Shown here piece after piece: positions 17,883 to 27,543 of a DNA stretch of 64,000 nt. Below the pieces are notes generated by a model, which ran no database searches, had not been told where the DNA came from, and worked only from the letters and a program-made list of their open reading frames with translations. Both the position numbers and the translations under genes were made by a program. Position 1 is the stretch's first letter. Every line of letters begins with the position of its first letter. Source of the stretch: an uncultured Flavobacteriales bacterium (GTDB lineage Bacteria; Bacteroidota; Bacteroidia; Flavobacteriales_G; Salibacteraceae); NCBI GenBank assembly GCA_943788145.1, contig CALSPD010000004.1, forward strand, positions 62,001 through 126,000, read 5' to 3'.

Positions 17883-18338
17883 TTAGTGCGATTTTTTAAG
17901 TCGATCTAATTGTCTTTTTGTGTCCCGCTCTTGGATAGAATCGCGCTTATCATGGATTTTTTTACCCTGAGCCAAGGCAATATTTAACTTGGCTTTTCCA
18001 TTTTCGGCAATAAACAAGAGAGTGGGAACAAGTGTCAGCCCTTTTTCGTTCACCTTCTTTTTCCATTTTAGTATTTCGCGCTTGTGAAGCAAGAGTTTGC
18101 GAACCCGTTTCGGTTCGTGATTCGCATATGTGCCCAAGGCGTACTCGGCAATGTGCATATTGATGATAAACATTTCATCACCCTTAATGGTGCAAAAGCC
18201 TTCGTTAATGCTAGCATTTCCGTGGCGAATGCTTTTGATTTCGGTTCCCTGAAGCTGGATGCCCGCAGTGAGTTTATCTAAGATCTCAAATTCGTAGCCA
18301 GCCTTGCGGTTTTTAATATGTACGTCCTTCATTGACAT
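17883..18338 (-). CDS. smpB: SsrA-binding protein SmpB
   Basis: A 151-residue RNA-binding protein. NRKAGYEFEILDKLTAGI, GTEIKSIRHGNASI, FIINMHIAEY and the C-terminal basic tail KKIHDKRDSIQERD are the SmpB signature. With tmRNA it rescues stalled ribosomes. The start may be either Met1 or Met3 (MSMKDVHIKN). tmRNA itself was not found in the window. Confidence 0.97.
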   Translation of the reverse strand: MSMKDVHIKNRKAGYEFEILDKLTAGIQLQGTEIKSIRHGNASINEGFCTIKGDEMFIINMHIAEYALGTYANHEPKRVRKLLLHKREILKWKKKVNEKGLTLVPTLLFIAENGKAKLNIALAQGKKIHDKRDSIQERDTKRQLDRLKKSH

Positions 18339-18365
18339 TTGGCAAAGGTGTAAATAATGAAAGCG

Positions 18366-20423
18366 TTAATCGATTGAATTAATTTCCATTTGTGTACCAG
18401 TCACTGTAAAATCAACTCTCCTATTTTTAGCTCGACCTTCAGGGTTGTCGCTTCCATCGGGATTAGAGTTTGGCGCAATTGGACGAGTTTCCCCATATCC
18501 TTTGCCGGTCAAGCGATCAGAGTTAATTCCTTTTTTGGTTAAATAATATTTGATACTCTCGGCTCGCTTTTGACTCAATTTCATATTTAAGGCATCAGTT
18601 CCCTTATTGTCTGTATGTGCTGCTACCTCAATTGTAATTGCTGGATTTTCGATAAGAAGTTTAAATAAAGTCGTGTCAATCGTAGTTTTAGATTCAGCAG
18701 TGAGTTCCGCGCTTCCAAACTCAAAATATATATTAGGGATTGTTATCGGTTGTTCATCCCATTTGTTGAGATTAAGCTCCGTTGAAATGACATCGTTGAT
18801 ACCAGTTTTTCGCGCATCAATGATTTTACTATTTGTAAAGAAACCAGGCTTTTCCACTTCGACAACGTATGTTTTTCCAGGGTCTAAACCAACGCTTACA
18901 AAACCGTTTGACATTGAATCAGAACGAATCAAAAATTTCTCACCAGTTTTCGGATCATACAAATAAACGTTGGTGGTGGCCTCACCGAGCAATTTTCTGT
19001 CTTCAATTCCTTTTGCATCTCGAGGGATTTCAAAGGCTGTAACTTGAATCATCATCTCAACCGTTGTCGGAGAGTATATTTCGTAAATATCATCGCAACA
19101 GGTACTGTTCCATAGGGAAAGGCTGCCAGGCCTGTTACTCACAATTATCTGATATCGATCTCGAGGTTGCTTTCGATAATAAACATCATCTGAAGAACTG
19201 TTTATTGGAATACCCATAATTTCTGGTGCCGACCATTTGCTCATTTCGCCAACTGATGAGAAAACATCCATTCCACCAATTCCTGGGTGACCATTCGAAC
19301 TGAAATAGAGTGTACCTCTCGCTAGATCATACCAAGGTGTTTCCTCATTGGCCGCAGTATTGATTTTCGTTCCCGCATTTCTAGGTTTACTCCATTCTTC
19401 ATCTCGTTTATTATAGCGCGAATAGTAGATATCCAACCCTCCCTTTCCTCCGGGACGATCGCTAACGAAGTAAAGGATGGTTCTATTCTTCTTCACCTCC
19501 AACCCTACAGCAGGTTGAGTAGAAGTAAACCCACCTTCATTAATACCAAAACCCATTTCCTCAGGACGCTTCCATACATCATTTACCTTGCGGCTTTGAT
19601 AGATTTTACAAATGATTTTACCTTGCCAATTCTCAGTACAAACACTGTAATACATGTATTTTCCTTCTGGGTCAATTACTGGGTTACTCACATGAGCAAC
19701 AACATCATTGATTTCCCCTTTTACAAGTCCTTTTGTCACCCATTCACCATCCACCAGCGAAGCTTCATATAGCTTTAATCTTGGAATCGATTGTAAATCA
19801 TCGTTCATTTTAATGATCGGTAACGTTTCTTCTGTGATCGATGAAAAATACATGAGTGTATCTGAAATGAACAAGGGAGCTGATTCAGTGTGTTTATTGT
19901 TAATTCCGGTTATAGATTTGGCTAAGACAGGCAATTTGTGCGAGTTGAGTGAATCGGCAAGTTGAATACCTTCCATCTCTGCTGCGAGGATTTTACGGTA
20001 CAGACTTTTATCCTTTAATCCCCTATATCTATCCTTAAATTCATCAAATGAAACGCTCGCTTCGGCATACTTTTCTAAGTTTTTCTCGCATTGACCTTTA
20101 AAGAACCACGCCTTCGTATAAAGGTCAGGATCGTGACTAATGATTTCGTTATAAAGTGCTAATGCGATTGAATAGTTCCGAATTGATTGATGTAATTGGG
20201 CCAATTCATATTTGACTCTAAATTTTTTCGGCTTCTTTTTGCTATACAATTCATAAAGTTCAATAGCCGTATATGTATCGTTATAGCGAAGACTCTGCTT
20301 GGCCATTCGGTTGATCTTAAAAGCCATTTTTCGGCTAAGACTATCGCCAATTAGCTTTTGACTTTGCGCAGCGCTGATGCAAAAAATGAACAAAATGAAT
20401 CCTATGCAAAAACGTTTAAACAT
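18366..20423 (-). CDS. PorE-like T9SS-associated OmpA protein (TPR, WD40-like, OmpA)
   Basis: 685 residues from the ATG at 20423, 2 bp after the porP/sprF stop. It has a signal peptide, TPR-like helices (about 30-140), a PD40/WD40-like propeller (about 170-440; repeats such as RTILYFVSDRPGGKGGLDIY and GTLYFSSNGHPGIGGMDVF), a carboxypeptidase-regulatory-like segment and an OmpA domain (about 570-680: IYFEFGSAELT, VAAHTDNKGTD, NRRVDF). This order matches PorE, which anchors T9SS parts to peptidoglycan (family knowledge). Paired with a PorP/SprF gene, it probably serves the adjacent adhesin rather than the core secretion machine. Confidence 0.85.
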   Translation of the reverse strand: MFKRFCIGFILFIFCISAAQSQKLIGDSLSRKMAFKINRMAKQSLRYNDTYTAIELYELYSKKKPKKFRVKYELAQLHQSIRNYSIALALYNEIISHDPDLYTKAWFFKGQCEKNLEKYAEASVSFDEFKDRYRGLKDKSLYRKILAAEMEGIQLADSLNSHKLPVLAKSITGINNKHTESAPLFISDTLMYFSSITEETLPIIKMNDDLQSIPRLKLYEASLVDGEWVTKGLVKGEINDVVAHVSNPVIDPEGKYMYYSVCTENWQGKIICKIYQSRKVNDVWKRPEEMGFGINEGGFTSTQPAVGLEVKKNRTILYFVSDRPGGKGGLDIYYSRYNKRDEEWSKPRNAGTKINTAANEETPWYDLARGTLYFSSNGHPGIGGMDVFSSVGEMSKWSAPEIMGIPINSSSDDVYYRKQPRDRYQIIVSNRPGSLSLWNSTCCDDIYEIYSPTTVEMMIQVTAFEIPRDAKGIEDRKLLGEATTNVYLYDPKTGEKFLIRSDSMSNGFVSVGLDPGKTYVVEVEKPGFFTNSKIIDARKTGINDVISTELNLNKWDEQPITIPNIYFEFGSAELTAESKTTIDTTLFKLLIENPAITIEVAAHTDNKGTDALNMKLSQKRAESIKYYLTKKGINSDRLTGKGYGETRPIAPNSNPDGSDNPEGRAKNRRVDFTVTGTQMEINSID

Positions 20424-20425
20424 GT

Positions 20426-21454
20426 CTATAGTCTGTTGCAAGGAATAGTTCGTTGATTCAAGACGCTGCTTATTCCGGTATAAATAAGGGCGAACTCGAT
20501 TGCCCCTGAGTAAGAATTAGCTAGACGTAATTGACTGACAGTTATATCATAACTGACGGCAGTCCGCAGATTTTTAAACTGCAATCCTCCAGTGAAAATG
20601 AAAGCATCCCAGTTTCTGGTGAGTGAATTTCGAAGGGTGACTCCAAAGAATGCCTGCTTCGCTCGAAAGAAATTCTCGGCTAGCCCATAATTGGCGTTCG
20701 ATCCAATTATAAAATCGATGCTCTTATTCTGCCACATATATAAAAACTGCGGATCAAGTGACCATTTGTTTTTAAGCTGAATAGGGGACTTTATATAAAG
20801 GACCTTTCGAATATTTAGCTTGTTTTCCTCATAGAAAAACGATTCGTTAGGTCTATTTATATGAAACAAGGCGAAGGTAATTTCGGGTTTCAGTTTCCAA
20901 ATCTTTCTGCCATAAGAAGCGCCAACGTTAAAATCTGGATAAAAAATGCGTTGCCCGAAAGCTTGTTCATTCGTGGTTAGTTGATTATTGAAAAATCCAG
21001 ACCACTGATCCCACTGGTCTGGGAAAGAAAAGTTTCGGCTGTTTAGTCGCTTTTGAACCATTCCGCCTTGAATACCAAATCGAAAAGTTTGATGCCCGAT
21101 GGTTTGATGATAAGCCGCTGCGAGCATGAATTTCTGATGAACCAATAAGTAGTTGCCACTTTCGTCATGCACAAATTGACCACCCAAACTTATTTTTTGA
21201 TTGAAAAGATAGATCTGTTGATCGAACGCAACAGCTATTGTACTTAGTGGTCGTCCGATCTGCGACCATTGATTTCGATAATTATTAATGAACCGCCAAT
21301 CTCCGTGATAATTTCCTGTTTCGGTAGGACTTAGAAGCACAGCGGCATGACTGAACTGACTAAAGTGCAAGTCTTGTGCAAAAGTCCATGTTGTTAGTAA
21401 TGAGTTAACTAACGTGAATAGACAAACCAATATAATTGACAGTTTCGTAAACAT
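20426..21454 (-). CDS. PorP/SprF family T9SS outer-membrane protein
   Basis: A 342-residue protein with a signal peptide and the family opening QDLHFSQFSHAAVLLSPTETG, followed by RFINNYRNQWSQIG, ISLGGQFVHDESG and many barrel strands. Family knowledge: SprF and its paralogues help secrete or attach type B (CHU_C) substrates such as SprB through the T9SS. It is divergent (43 bp) from a giant gene with such a tail, and co-transcribed with the PorE-like gene. Confidence 0.9.
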   Translation of the reverse strand: MFTKLSIILVCLFTLVNSLLTTWTFAQDLHFSQFSHAAVLLSPTETGNYHGDWRFINNYRNQWSQIGRPLSTIAVAFDQQIYLFNQKISLGGQFVHDESGNYLLVHQKFMLAAAYHQTIGHQTFRFGIQGGMVQKRLNSRNFSFPDQWDQWSGFFNNQLTTNEQAFGQRIFYPDFNVGASYGRKIWKLKPEITFALFHINRPNESFFYEENKLNIRKVLYIKSPIQLKNKWSLDPQFLYMWQNKSIDFIIGSNANYGLAENFFRAKQAFFGVTLRNSLTRNWDAFIFTGGLQFKNLRTAVSYDITVSQLRLANSYSGAIEFALIYTGISSVLNQRTIPCNRL

Positions 21455-21497
21455 GTATTGTATAGGCGACCGATTAAAGTAATTTAGCGTCTAATAT

Positions 21498-24400
21498 ATG
21501 TCTTTACCTAGACGCATGATCAGACCAATAGTTTTATTCCTGTTAACCCTTTTGCCTCACTTTTTGCTGGGGCAAATTACGGCTGCCTTTTCCGTAAATA
21601 CAAATTCGGGGTGTGCTCCATTGATCGTTTCTTTTACAAATCAGAGTACGGCTGGTAGTGGTATAACATTGGGTTATCAGTGGGATGATGGAACAAATTT
21701 CTCCATTTTACAAAACCCTGTTTTAGCATATTCGATACCCGGTACATATGTAGTGACATTAACAGCATACGATCAAAACAATTCATCGGTATTTGACACA
21801 GAAACCCTTTCGATTACCGTACACAATAAGCCGAATGTCGTTTTTAGCTATAATCCAACAGCTGGATGCGCGCCAATTGAAGTCGTTTTTAATAGTAATA
21901 GTTCCACGGCCGGATCAGGCACAATTTCAGCTAGGTTTTGGGATTTTGGTGATGGAAGCACAGGGTCTGGTACGAATCCAACACACACATACACAACGCC
22001 TGGTAATTATGTGCCATCCCTGAAAATCACAAACTCATTTGGTTGCCAGAAAACACTTAACGGAACGCCAACGATTAATGCATCGGGCGGTCCTGTGGCT
22101 TCCTTCACGTCTTCGGCACATCAGGCTTGTGCTCCTCCTTTGACCGTAAATTTCACTTCAACGGCAAGTGGAGGATCAACGCCATATACCTATAGCTGGG
22201 ATTTAGATGTAAGTACTTCAACCGCCACAAATCCGTCCGCAACCTATTCGGCCGCGGGTTTCTACGATGTGACCATGATAGTTACTGATAATGCCGGTTG
22301 TAAAGACACGTTAGAGTCGGACAATTATGTGGTAATAACAGCCGTTCAAGCCGATTTTGAAGTACAATCGCCAGATTGTAAAGGCGAACCTATTACGATC
22401 ACGAACCAAACACTTGGAGCGAGCAATTATGCTTGGAATTGGGGTGATAATACCTCTGGAAATGGTGCTAATCCAAATAAGTCTTATAGTGCTGGCGGAA
22501 CATATACCATTTCCCTAACCGCCACATCAGGTACGTGCAGTGATTCGCACTCTGAAACGATACAAATTCAGGCAATCACTCCTAACTTTACGAGTTCGCC
22601 AAATTACCTCTGCGAGCCACCATATTTAACTTACTATACCAATACGTCAACCGTAAATTTTGGTTCAATAGATTACCATGAATGGCGATATGGAATTTTT
22701 GATCAATTATCCAATGGTACCATCATTCGCTCTGAAATAGACATTAATGGCAATGACTCTGTAATCAGGGATGGGGATGATATAGGCTATTGGGACGATA
22801 CCTTAATAGTCGTCTCAAACATTGGCTGTACGGCAATGATTGTCAAGCCGAATAATGTTTTGGTAGAACAGTTGACAACCAGCTTTTTTGCGAATCCTGA
22901 CAGAGGTTGCGCTCCAATTCTAGTCGATTTCTTAGATACAAGTATACCAACAGCTTCATACGCAATAACAAGTTGGAATTGGGATTTTGGCAATGGAGCT
23001 ACATCCACTTTGCAGAATCCGACCAATATTTCATACATAGATACAGGATGTTATTTCCCAAAGCTTGTAATAGAAAATGCTTTTGGATGTAGAGATTCGA
23101 TTGTTACTTCTTCGCCAGAAGAAGGGGTGTGTTACGGTGCTTTGCCCACTGCTGCTGCCATTTTTACGGAAGACACCATGTGTGCCAACGATACAGTCTG
23201 GTTTTATAATGACCCGATCGACAGCTTCGCCAATGAGTTCGAGTGGAATTTTAGTGATGGAACGACTTATTCTGGAGATAGCGTTTATGTAACATTGAAT
23301 GATACGGGGTGGATAAATCTTCAATATATAGTTGGCCATCATGGATGCCGAGATACGATAGAATATGATAGTGTTATTTATGTGAACGGGCCAATTGTAG
23401 AATTTGTCCCGACACTAGACTGCGATACGCCAATGGTTCGATGGTTCAATGCATACACCTTCAAAGGAGTACAGCGATTCTATTGGGATTTTGGCGACAA
23501 TTCACCCATTGATTCTGTCAATCAAAATCCAGTTCATCTCTACACAAATTCGGGAACATATAGTGTTAAGCTAAAAGCCTATAACGATTCATCCGGATGC
23601 GATTATCAACATATTACTACGGTCGTCATTAAAGACCTTCAAGTGGCTTTTGATGTTTGGAACTTTAATGAGTTACCGGTTGATTCAGTAGCTTGTCTTC
23701 CTTCCGCTTTTCAATTTGATGCGGAACCTTCTGATGATGAGGTGCCCCAATATACGTGGATTGTGAATAATGATACAGCCGAGTTTACGATTCCAACATA
23801 TGCCTATTATTTCACAACTGCTGGTTATTATGATGTTCTGCTGCGGGTACACGATGCCAATGGTTGTATTAAAACTAAAACGCACACAGTTTTTCTGTCT
23901 GACCCAGATCCGAATTTCACATTTGATTATACCGGTGGTTGTGATCCGGTTACAATTGCTTTTACGGATCAATCATATTCAGACACAGCGGTGGTTTCTT
24001 GGGACTGGACATTCGGAGATGGCGGTAGCGCCCAGAATATTCAAAACCCAAATCATAGCTATTTAAACCCTGCGACATATAGCGTAACTTTAGAAATTAC
24101 GGATAGTATAGGATGTAGCGCTTCAAAGACCAAAATGGTTACCATTAAATCTCCATTTGTGAGTTTTAATGTGGACACCATTGTTTGTGAACTAAGTACA
24201 GTAAACTTTCAAAATCAGAGTGTTGGGGATAGCTTGACCTACTTTTGGAATTTCGGAAACGGAACTACCAATACCGTACAAAATCCCCCAGGAATGATTT
24301 ACGTCAATCTAGGTGAATATGTGGTTTTTCTCGCGATTCAAGATGATTTAGGATGTCAAGACACAGCCTTTGCCACTATTTCAGTAAAGCCTAAACCTAT

Positions 24401-25904
24401 ACCTAACTTTTATGCTGACACCAATGTTTCGCCTTGCTTGCCTTTGTTTGTCACTTTCTCGGATAGTAGCATTGGCAATATTGTTTCTTGGAAATGGGAA
24501 TTTGGAGATGCGACTGGCTCAGTCTTATTAGATACGTCATTGGCTTTTCATACTTATACCCAACCGGGCTCATACAATGTGAAAATGACGGTTGAATCTG
24601 AATTTGGTTGTAAAGCTTCGATTACAAAAGCAGGCTTTATTGAAGTAAGCGGTCCATATGCTGAATTTGGTGTCGCGCCAGATACTACTTGTGTCGGTGT
24701 TCCGATTGACTTTTTCGTTACTCAAAGTCAAAGTATGGCGAAATACACGTGGGTGTTTGGAGATGGATATGACACAACATTAATCGGTTCCGTTTCGTCC
24801 ATTCAGCATGCTTACGATAGGGTAGGAATAAGAACTCCGGTTGTTGTTTATTACGATTCACTGAGCATTTGTCAAATCCCCTTTTTGGATACAATATATA
24901 TTCATGAAGTTAAAGCTCGGTTTGGCTTTAGATCCGATTCCGTTGGGTGTGGTGTTCTTAATACCAGAATGATTAATAATGCCCTAGGAGCGGATTCATG
25001 GCGATGGGAACTTGGCGATGGAAGAGAAAGTTTAGAATTGGCACCATTAATTTATTTTCCAAATGTTGGCGAATATGATGTTGAGTTATACATTGAAAAT
25101 GAGGAGTGGGGATGTAAAGATTCAATAACGAAAAGGTTTGTAGTACACCCTGTGCCAGAGGTGCTTGCGAGTGCAGATACGCTCATTTGTAGAGGCGACT
25201 CCGTTACGGTATATGGCAAGACTTTTTCAGATTCTGTAGTCTGGGAGTGGCGATTAAAGAAGTACGTTGAATTCGATACAGCTCAAATCACGATTGCATT
25301 TCCAGATACTACAACATATTTGAAAATCTATGCGAGAGATACGAATGGGTGTGCTGGCGTGGATAGTGTGAAAATCACGGTCCAAGACACACCTCGTGTC
25401 GAAATATTTGACGACACAACGGTGGTTATCGGTGAAATTGTGGTATTGAATCCAAGATCGAGAGATCGACTACATTATAGCTGGATTCCGCCTGGAGTTC
25501 TTTCTTGCGATACCTGTCAAAACCCCAGTTATGTTGCTGAAGGCAATCAGGTTTTTTATCTAATTGTGCGTGATATTTATGGTTGTTTTGGCAACGAATA
25601 CAGTTTTAATATAAACGTTCAGGAAAAATATTCGCTAGACGTTCCAGATGCTTTTACGCCAAATGGGGATGGGGTAAATGATATAATATACGCTCGAGGT
25701 TGGGGCATAAAAGAACTACAGGAGTTTAGAATTTATAATAGATGGGGCCAGGAAGTGTTTTCAACCAACTCAATTCATCATGGATGGGATGGTACCTTCA
25801 GAGGCAAAGAACAGGGTATGGACACTTACGCCTACATTGTAAAGGTGCTTCGATATAACGGTAAAGAAGATACCAAGGAAGGTTTTATTGAATTGGTTAG
25901 ATAG
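21498..25904 (+). CDS. Giant PKD-repeat adhesin with T9SS type B (gliding motility-associated) C-terminal domain
   Basis: A 1468-residue secreted protein: signal peptide (about 1-25), about 13 PKD-like repeats, each with a WDFGDG-type turn and a GxYxVxLxxxD strand (for example FWDFGDGSTG, SWDWTFGDGG, YFWNFGNGTT) and many paired cysteines. The final 90 residues (DVPDAFTPNGDGVNDIIYA, RIYNRWGQEVF, GWDGTFRGKEQ, YAYIVKV) are the CHU_C type B sorting domain. It is exported by the T9SS and held on the cell surface, perhaps as an adhesin for gliding or attachment. The divergent PorP/SprF-PorE-like pair is its likely partner. Confidence 0.93.
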   Translation: MSLPRRMIRPIVLFLLTLLPHFLLGQITAAFSVNTNSGCAPLIVSFTNQSTAGSGITLGYQWDDGTNFSILQNPVLAYSIPGTYVVTLTAYDQNNSSVFDTETLSITVHNKPNVVFSYNPTAGCAPIEVVFNSNSSTAGSGTISARFWDFGDGSTGSGTNPTHTYTTPGNYVPSLKITNSFGCQKTLNGTPTINASGGPVASFTSSAHQACAPPLTVNFTSTASGGSTPYTYSWDLDVSTSTATNPSATYSAAGFYDVTMIVTDNAGCKDTLESDNYVVITAVQADFEVQSPDCKGEPITITNQTLGASNYAWNWGDNTSGNGANPNKSYSAGGTYTISLTATSGTCSDSHSETIQIQAITPNFTSSPNYLCEPPYLTYYTNTSTVNFGSIDYHEWRYGIFDQLSNGTIIRSEIDINGNDSVIRDGDDIGYWDDTLIVVSNIGCTAMIVKPNNVLVEQLTTSFFANPDRGCAPILVDFLDTSIPTASYAITSWNWDFGNGATSTLQNPTNISYIDTGCYFPKLVIENAFGCRDSIVTSSPEEGVCYGALPTAAAIFTEDTMCANDTVWFYNDPIDSFANEFEWNFSDGTTYSGDSVYVTLNDTGWINLQYIVGHHGCRDTIEYDSVIYVNGPIVEFVPTLDCDTPMVRWFNAYTFKGVQRFYWDFGDNSPIDSVNQNPVHLYTNSGTYSVKLKAYNDSSGCDYQHITTVVIKDLQVAFDVWNFNELPVDSVACLPSAFQFDAEPSDDEVPQYTWIVNNDTAEFTIPTYAYYFTTAGYYDVLLRVHDANGCIKTKTHTVFLSDPDPNFTFDYTGGCDPVTIAFTDQSYSDTAVVSWDWTFGDGGSAQNIQNPNHSYLNPATYSVTLEITDSIGCSASKTKMVTIKSPFVSFNVDTIVCELSTVNFQNQSVGDSLTYFWNFGNGTTNTVQNPPGMIYVNLGEYVVFLAIQDDLGCQDTAFATISVKPKPIPNFYADTNVSPCLPLFVTFSDSSIGNIVSWKWEFGDATGSVLLDTSLAFHTYTQPGSYNVKMTVESEFGCKASITKAGFIEVSGPYAEFGVAPDTTCVGVPIDFFVTQSQSMAKYTWVFGDGYDTTLIGSVSSIQHAYDRVGIRTPVVVYYDSLSICQIPFLDTIYIHEVKARFGFRSDSVGCGVLNTRMINNALGADSWRWELGDGRESLELAPLIYFPNVGEYDVELYIENEEWGCKDSITKRFVVHPVPEVLASADTLICRGDSVTVYGKTFSDSVVWEWRLKKYVEFDTAQITIAFPDTTTYLKIYARDTNGCAGVDSVKITVQDTPRVEIFDDTTVVIGEIVVLNPRSRDRLHYSWIPPGVLSCDTCQNPSYVAEGNQVFYLIVRDIYGCFGNEYSFNINVQEKYSLDVPDAFTPNGDGVNDIIYARGWGIKELQEFRIYNRWGQEVFSTNSIHHGWDGTFRGKEQGMDTYAYIVKVLRYNGKEDTKEGFIELVR

Positions 25905-25978
25905 CATAGCCAACCATCTTATTGCATACAACGTCTATCTATCGGTTATGAACCATTAGGGTAGGTTTAGTAATAAGA

Positions 25979-26013
25979 ATGAACTTCGAGTTTTTCGAAG
26001 CTCATTTTTTTTT
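25979..26013 (+). terminator. Terminator of the PKD adhesin gene
   Basis: A hairpin pairs 25979-25988 with 25996-26005 (one internal mismatch, loop of 7), followed by a run of nine T. It is 75 bp after the stop codon. The intergenic stretch 25905-26291 otherwise holds the next terminator, tRNA-Lys with its promoter, and the left end of the IS4-type element. Confidence 0.75.
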
Positions 26014-26031
26014 GATCCAAAAATTTTAGAC

Positions 26032-26062
26032 AAAAAAAAGCCTCGTGAATACGAAGCTTTTT
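26032..26062 (-). terminator. Terminator of tRNA-Lys
   Basis: On the minus strand a 12-pair stem (26051-26062 with 26035-26046, one U-G pair, loop of 4) is followed by a run of T (complement of 26032-26039). It lies 8 bp beyond the 3' end of the tRNA. Confidence 0.8.
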
Positions 26063-26069
26063 GAAAAAG

Positions 26070-26142
26070 TGACCCGGCTGGGACTCGAACCCAGGACCCA
26101 TACATTAAAAGTGTATTGCTCTACCAACTGAGCTACCGAGTC
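26070..26142 (-). tRNA. tRNA-Lys (anticodon TTT)
   Basis: The minus strand gives a complete 73-nt cloverleaf: acceptor GACTCGG pairs with CCGGGTC (one G-U), D arm GCTCAGTTGGTAGAGC, anticodon loop CTTTTAA with anticodon TTT, T arm with GGTTCGAGTCC, discriminator A. CCA is not encoded. It reads AAA and AAG codons. Confidence 0.97.
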
Positions 26143-26163
26143 ATGTCCCTTTTTACGGGGGTG

Positions 26164-26194
26164 CAAATATAAATTCCTTTTATTCTAAATCAAA
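26164..26194 (-). promoter_or_regulatory. Consensus Bacteroidota promoter of tRNA-Lys
   Basis: On the minus strand TTTG (26191-26194) is followed after exactly 19 bp by TATATTTG (26164-26171). This is a full match to TTTG-N19-TAnnTTTG. It lies 21 bp upstream of the mature tRNA. The IS4-type element ends 26 bp upstream of the -33 box. Confidence 0.85.
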
Positions 26195-26200
26195 TAATAA

Positions 26201-26214
26201 ATTGATTTTGAGTC
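26201..26214. repeat. 14-bp direct repeat flanking the IS4-type element, left copy
   Basis: ATTGATTTTGAGTC at 26201-26214 recurs in the same orientation at 27544-27557. This copy is 6 bp from the left end of the element, the other 3 bp from the right end, so the repeat is not a simple target duplication. Confidence 0.8.
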
Positions 26215-26220
26215 AATGCT

Positions 26221-27540
26221 GTCCTAAATAATTTCAAACGAAGATCTAACCTCCTTATTTGATTGAATTAGGGCTAATATAGTAGCCAGTACTAAAAAAG
26301 AACCCCTTGGATACAATTTGGTGGTGCTTTTGAATGGTCATCAAAGGGCTTGTCAAGCCATTTTTGGAGTTCTATTTTGACGAAAATATTTAGCCTGATA
26401 AATGCAACCAGATTAGATAGCTGCCAACCATATTTTGCCGTTGCTTTCATCACTTTGAGTAGTAAAATAGTGATCAAAGCTGTCCATATTTGGATCATCA
26501 CCGCGTTTTTAGACGTCCCTATAAAGGTTTTAATGTGTAGCAACTGTTTGATGTCTCTGAAAAACATCTCTATTTCCCATCTTGATTTATAAAGGTCTCC
26601 GATTGTTTTTGCGGCCCAGGCCAAATTGTTGGTGATCAGTTCTATGGTCTGCTTATTTTTTTCATCCCATACAGCCACTCGTCTGAGGCTTCCCTGATAC
26701 TTTGCCTTGGTTTGCGGGTTGACTAACTCAATTTCTTGATCGATTAGGACGTTTTGAGCCGTATTCTGAGGTAAATCCCGTTCATTAAGAACGGTGTATT
26801 TTAAATTATGCTTATGCCTAATGACAAAGAACACCCCGTTGCTGTCCCAAACGTTGAGCATAGGAAAGTCGTTGTAATATCTGTCAGCCACCACCACCGA
26901 ACCTTTTTCTAAAGGGATATTATACGCTCCTTTATTGTCGGCCACACTTCCTTCTGTAATATTCACATAAACAGGTAGTTTACCATCATATTCTAACAGG
27001 GTGTGCATTTTAACAGCTCCTTTTTTAGTACGAAATGTAGCCCAATCAAACATCGAAAGGCACAAACTAATGACCGTTGCGTCCAACAAGTAGACAGGTA
27101 CCTTGATCTTCAGTTTGACTCGTTTCAAGGCAGCCTGCTGTCCTAAACTCTGTAGGAGAGAATAATAGAGTTCTTTGAATAAATCAGCGTCCCTTCGCTT
27201 ATTTTGATAACTGATACTCGACTTCGATGGAGCTTTAATAATGCCCAAATGGTTGAGATTACCGGTGGCGGAGCGCAGCCCATTAGAAATATCTCGAACT
27301 GAGGTGCTCTTCGCAAAATGGCAGAAAAGCATGGAGACAAGGTGTGTCCAGCTATCAAAACCCTTACAACCCTTATCCGTCTGCTTTTGGGTTACTAATT
27401 TTTTGAAAATAGATCGATCAACCTTTTGGATGATCTGCGAAAACATTGTAATATTACCCATGAGAGAGGTTGTTTTTGGTGCAAACCCAAAATATACGTT
27501 TTGGGCAAAAACTTCAGCCTCTCTCTTTTTTATTTAGGAC
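26221..27540 (-). mobile_element. IS4-type insertion sequence (1320 bp)
   Basis: The ends are an 11-bp perfect inverted repeat, GTCCTAAATAA at 26221-26231 and its complement at 27530-27540. Between them lies one transposase gene on the minus strand. The bases GCT directly outside both ends (26218-26220 and 27541-27543) are a possible 3-bp target duplication. A 14-bp direct repeat also flanks the element. It appears complete and lies between tRNA-Lys and the GWxTD gene. Confidence 0.85.
26292..27461 (-). CDS. IS4 family transposase
   Basis: A 389-residue DDE transposase with an N-terminal DUF4372-like region (FSQIIQKVDRSIFKKLV, FDSWTHLVSMLFCHFAK). Catalytic candidates are Asp in LLDATVISLCL, Asp in VVADRYYND and Glu in the YREK-type motif YKSRWEIEMFFRDIKQ. 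It may start at Met1 or Met6. No frameshift or internal stop is seen, so it is probably active. Confidence 0.92.
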   Translation of the reverse strand: MGNITMFSQIIQKVDRSIFKKLVTQKQTDKGCKGFDSWTHLVSMLFCHFAKSTSVRDISNGLRSATGNLNHLGIIKAPSKSSISYQNKRRDADLFKELYYSLLQSLGQQAALKRVKLKIKVPVYLLDATVISLCLSMFDWATFRTKKGAVKMHTLLEYDGKLPVYVNITEGSVADNKGAYNIPLEKGSVVVADRYYNDFPMLNVWDSNGVFFVIRHKHNLKYTVLNERDLPQNTAQNVLIDQEIELVNPQTKAKYQGSLRRVAVWDEKNKQTIELITNNLAWAAKTIGDLYKSRWEIEMFFRDIKQLLHIKTFIGTSKNAVMIQIWTALITILLLKVMKATAKYGWQLSNLVAFIRLNIFVKIELQKWLDKPFDDHSKAPPNCIQGVLF

Positions 27541-27543
27541 GCT

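Noticed and set aside
21498-25904. CRISPR-like or tandem DNA repeat
   Set aside because: The repetition is at protein level (PKD domains); the DNA copies are too diverged and irregular.
27241-27537. 98-residue plus-strand gene in the IS4-type element
   Set aside because: It is antisense to the transposase start region and shows no protein-family features.
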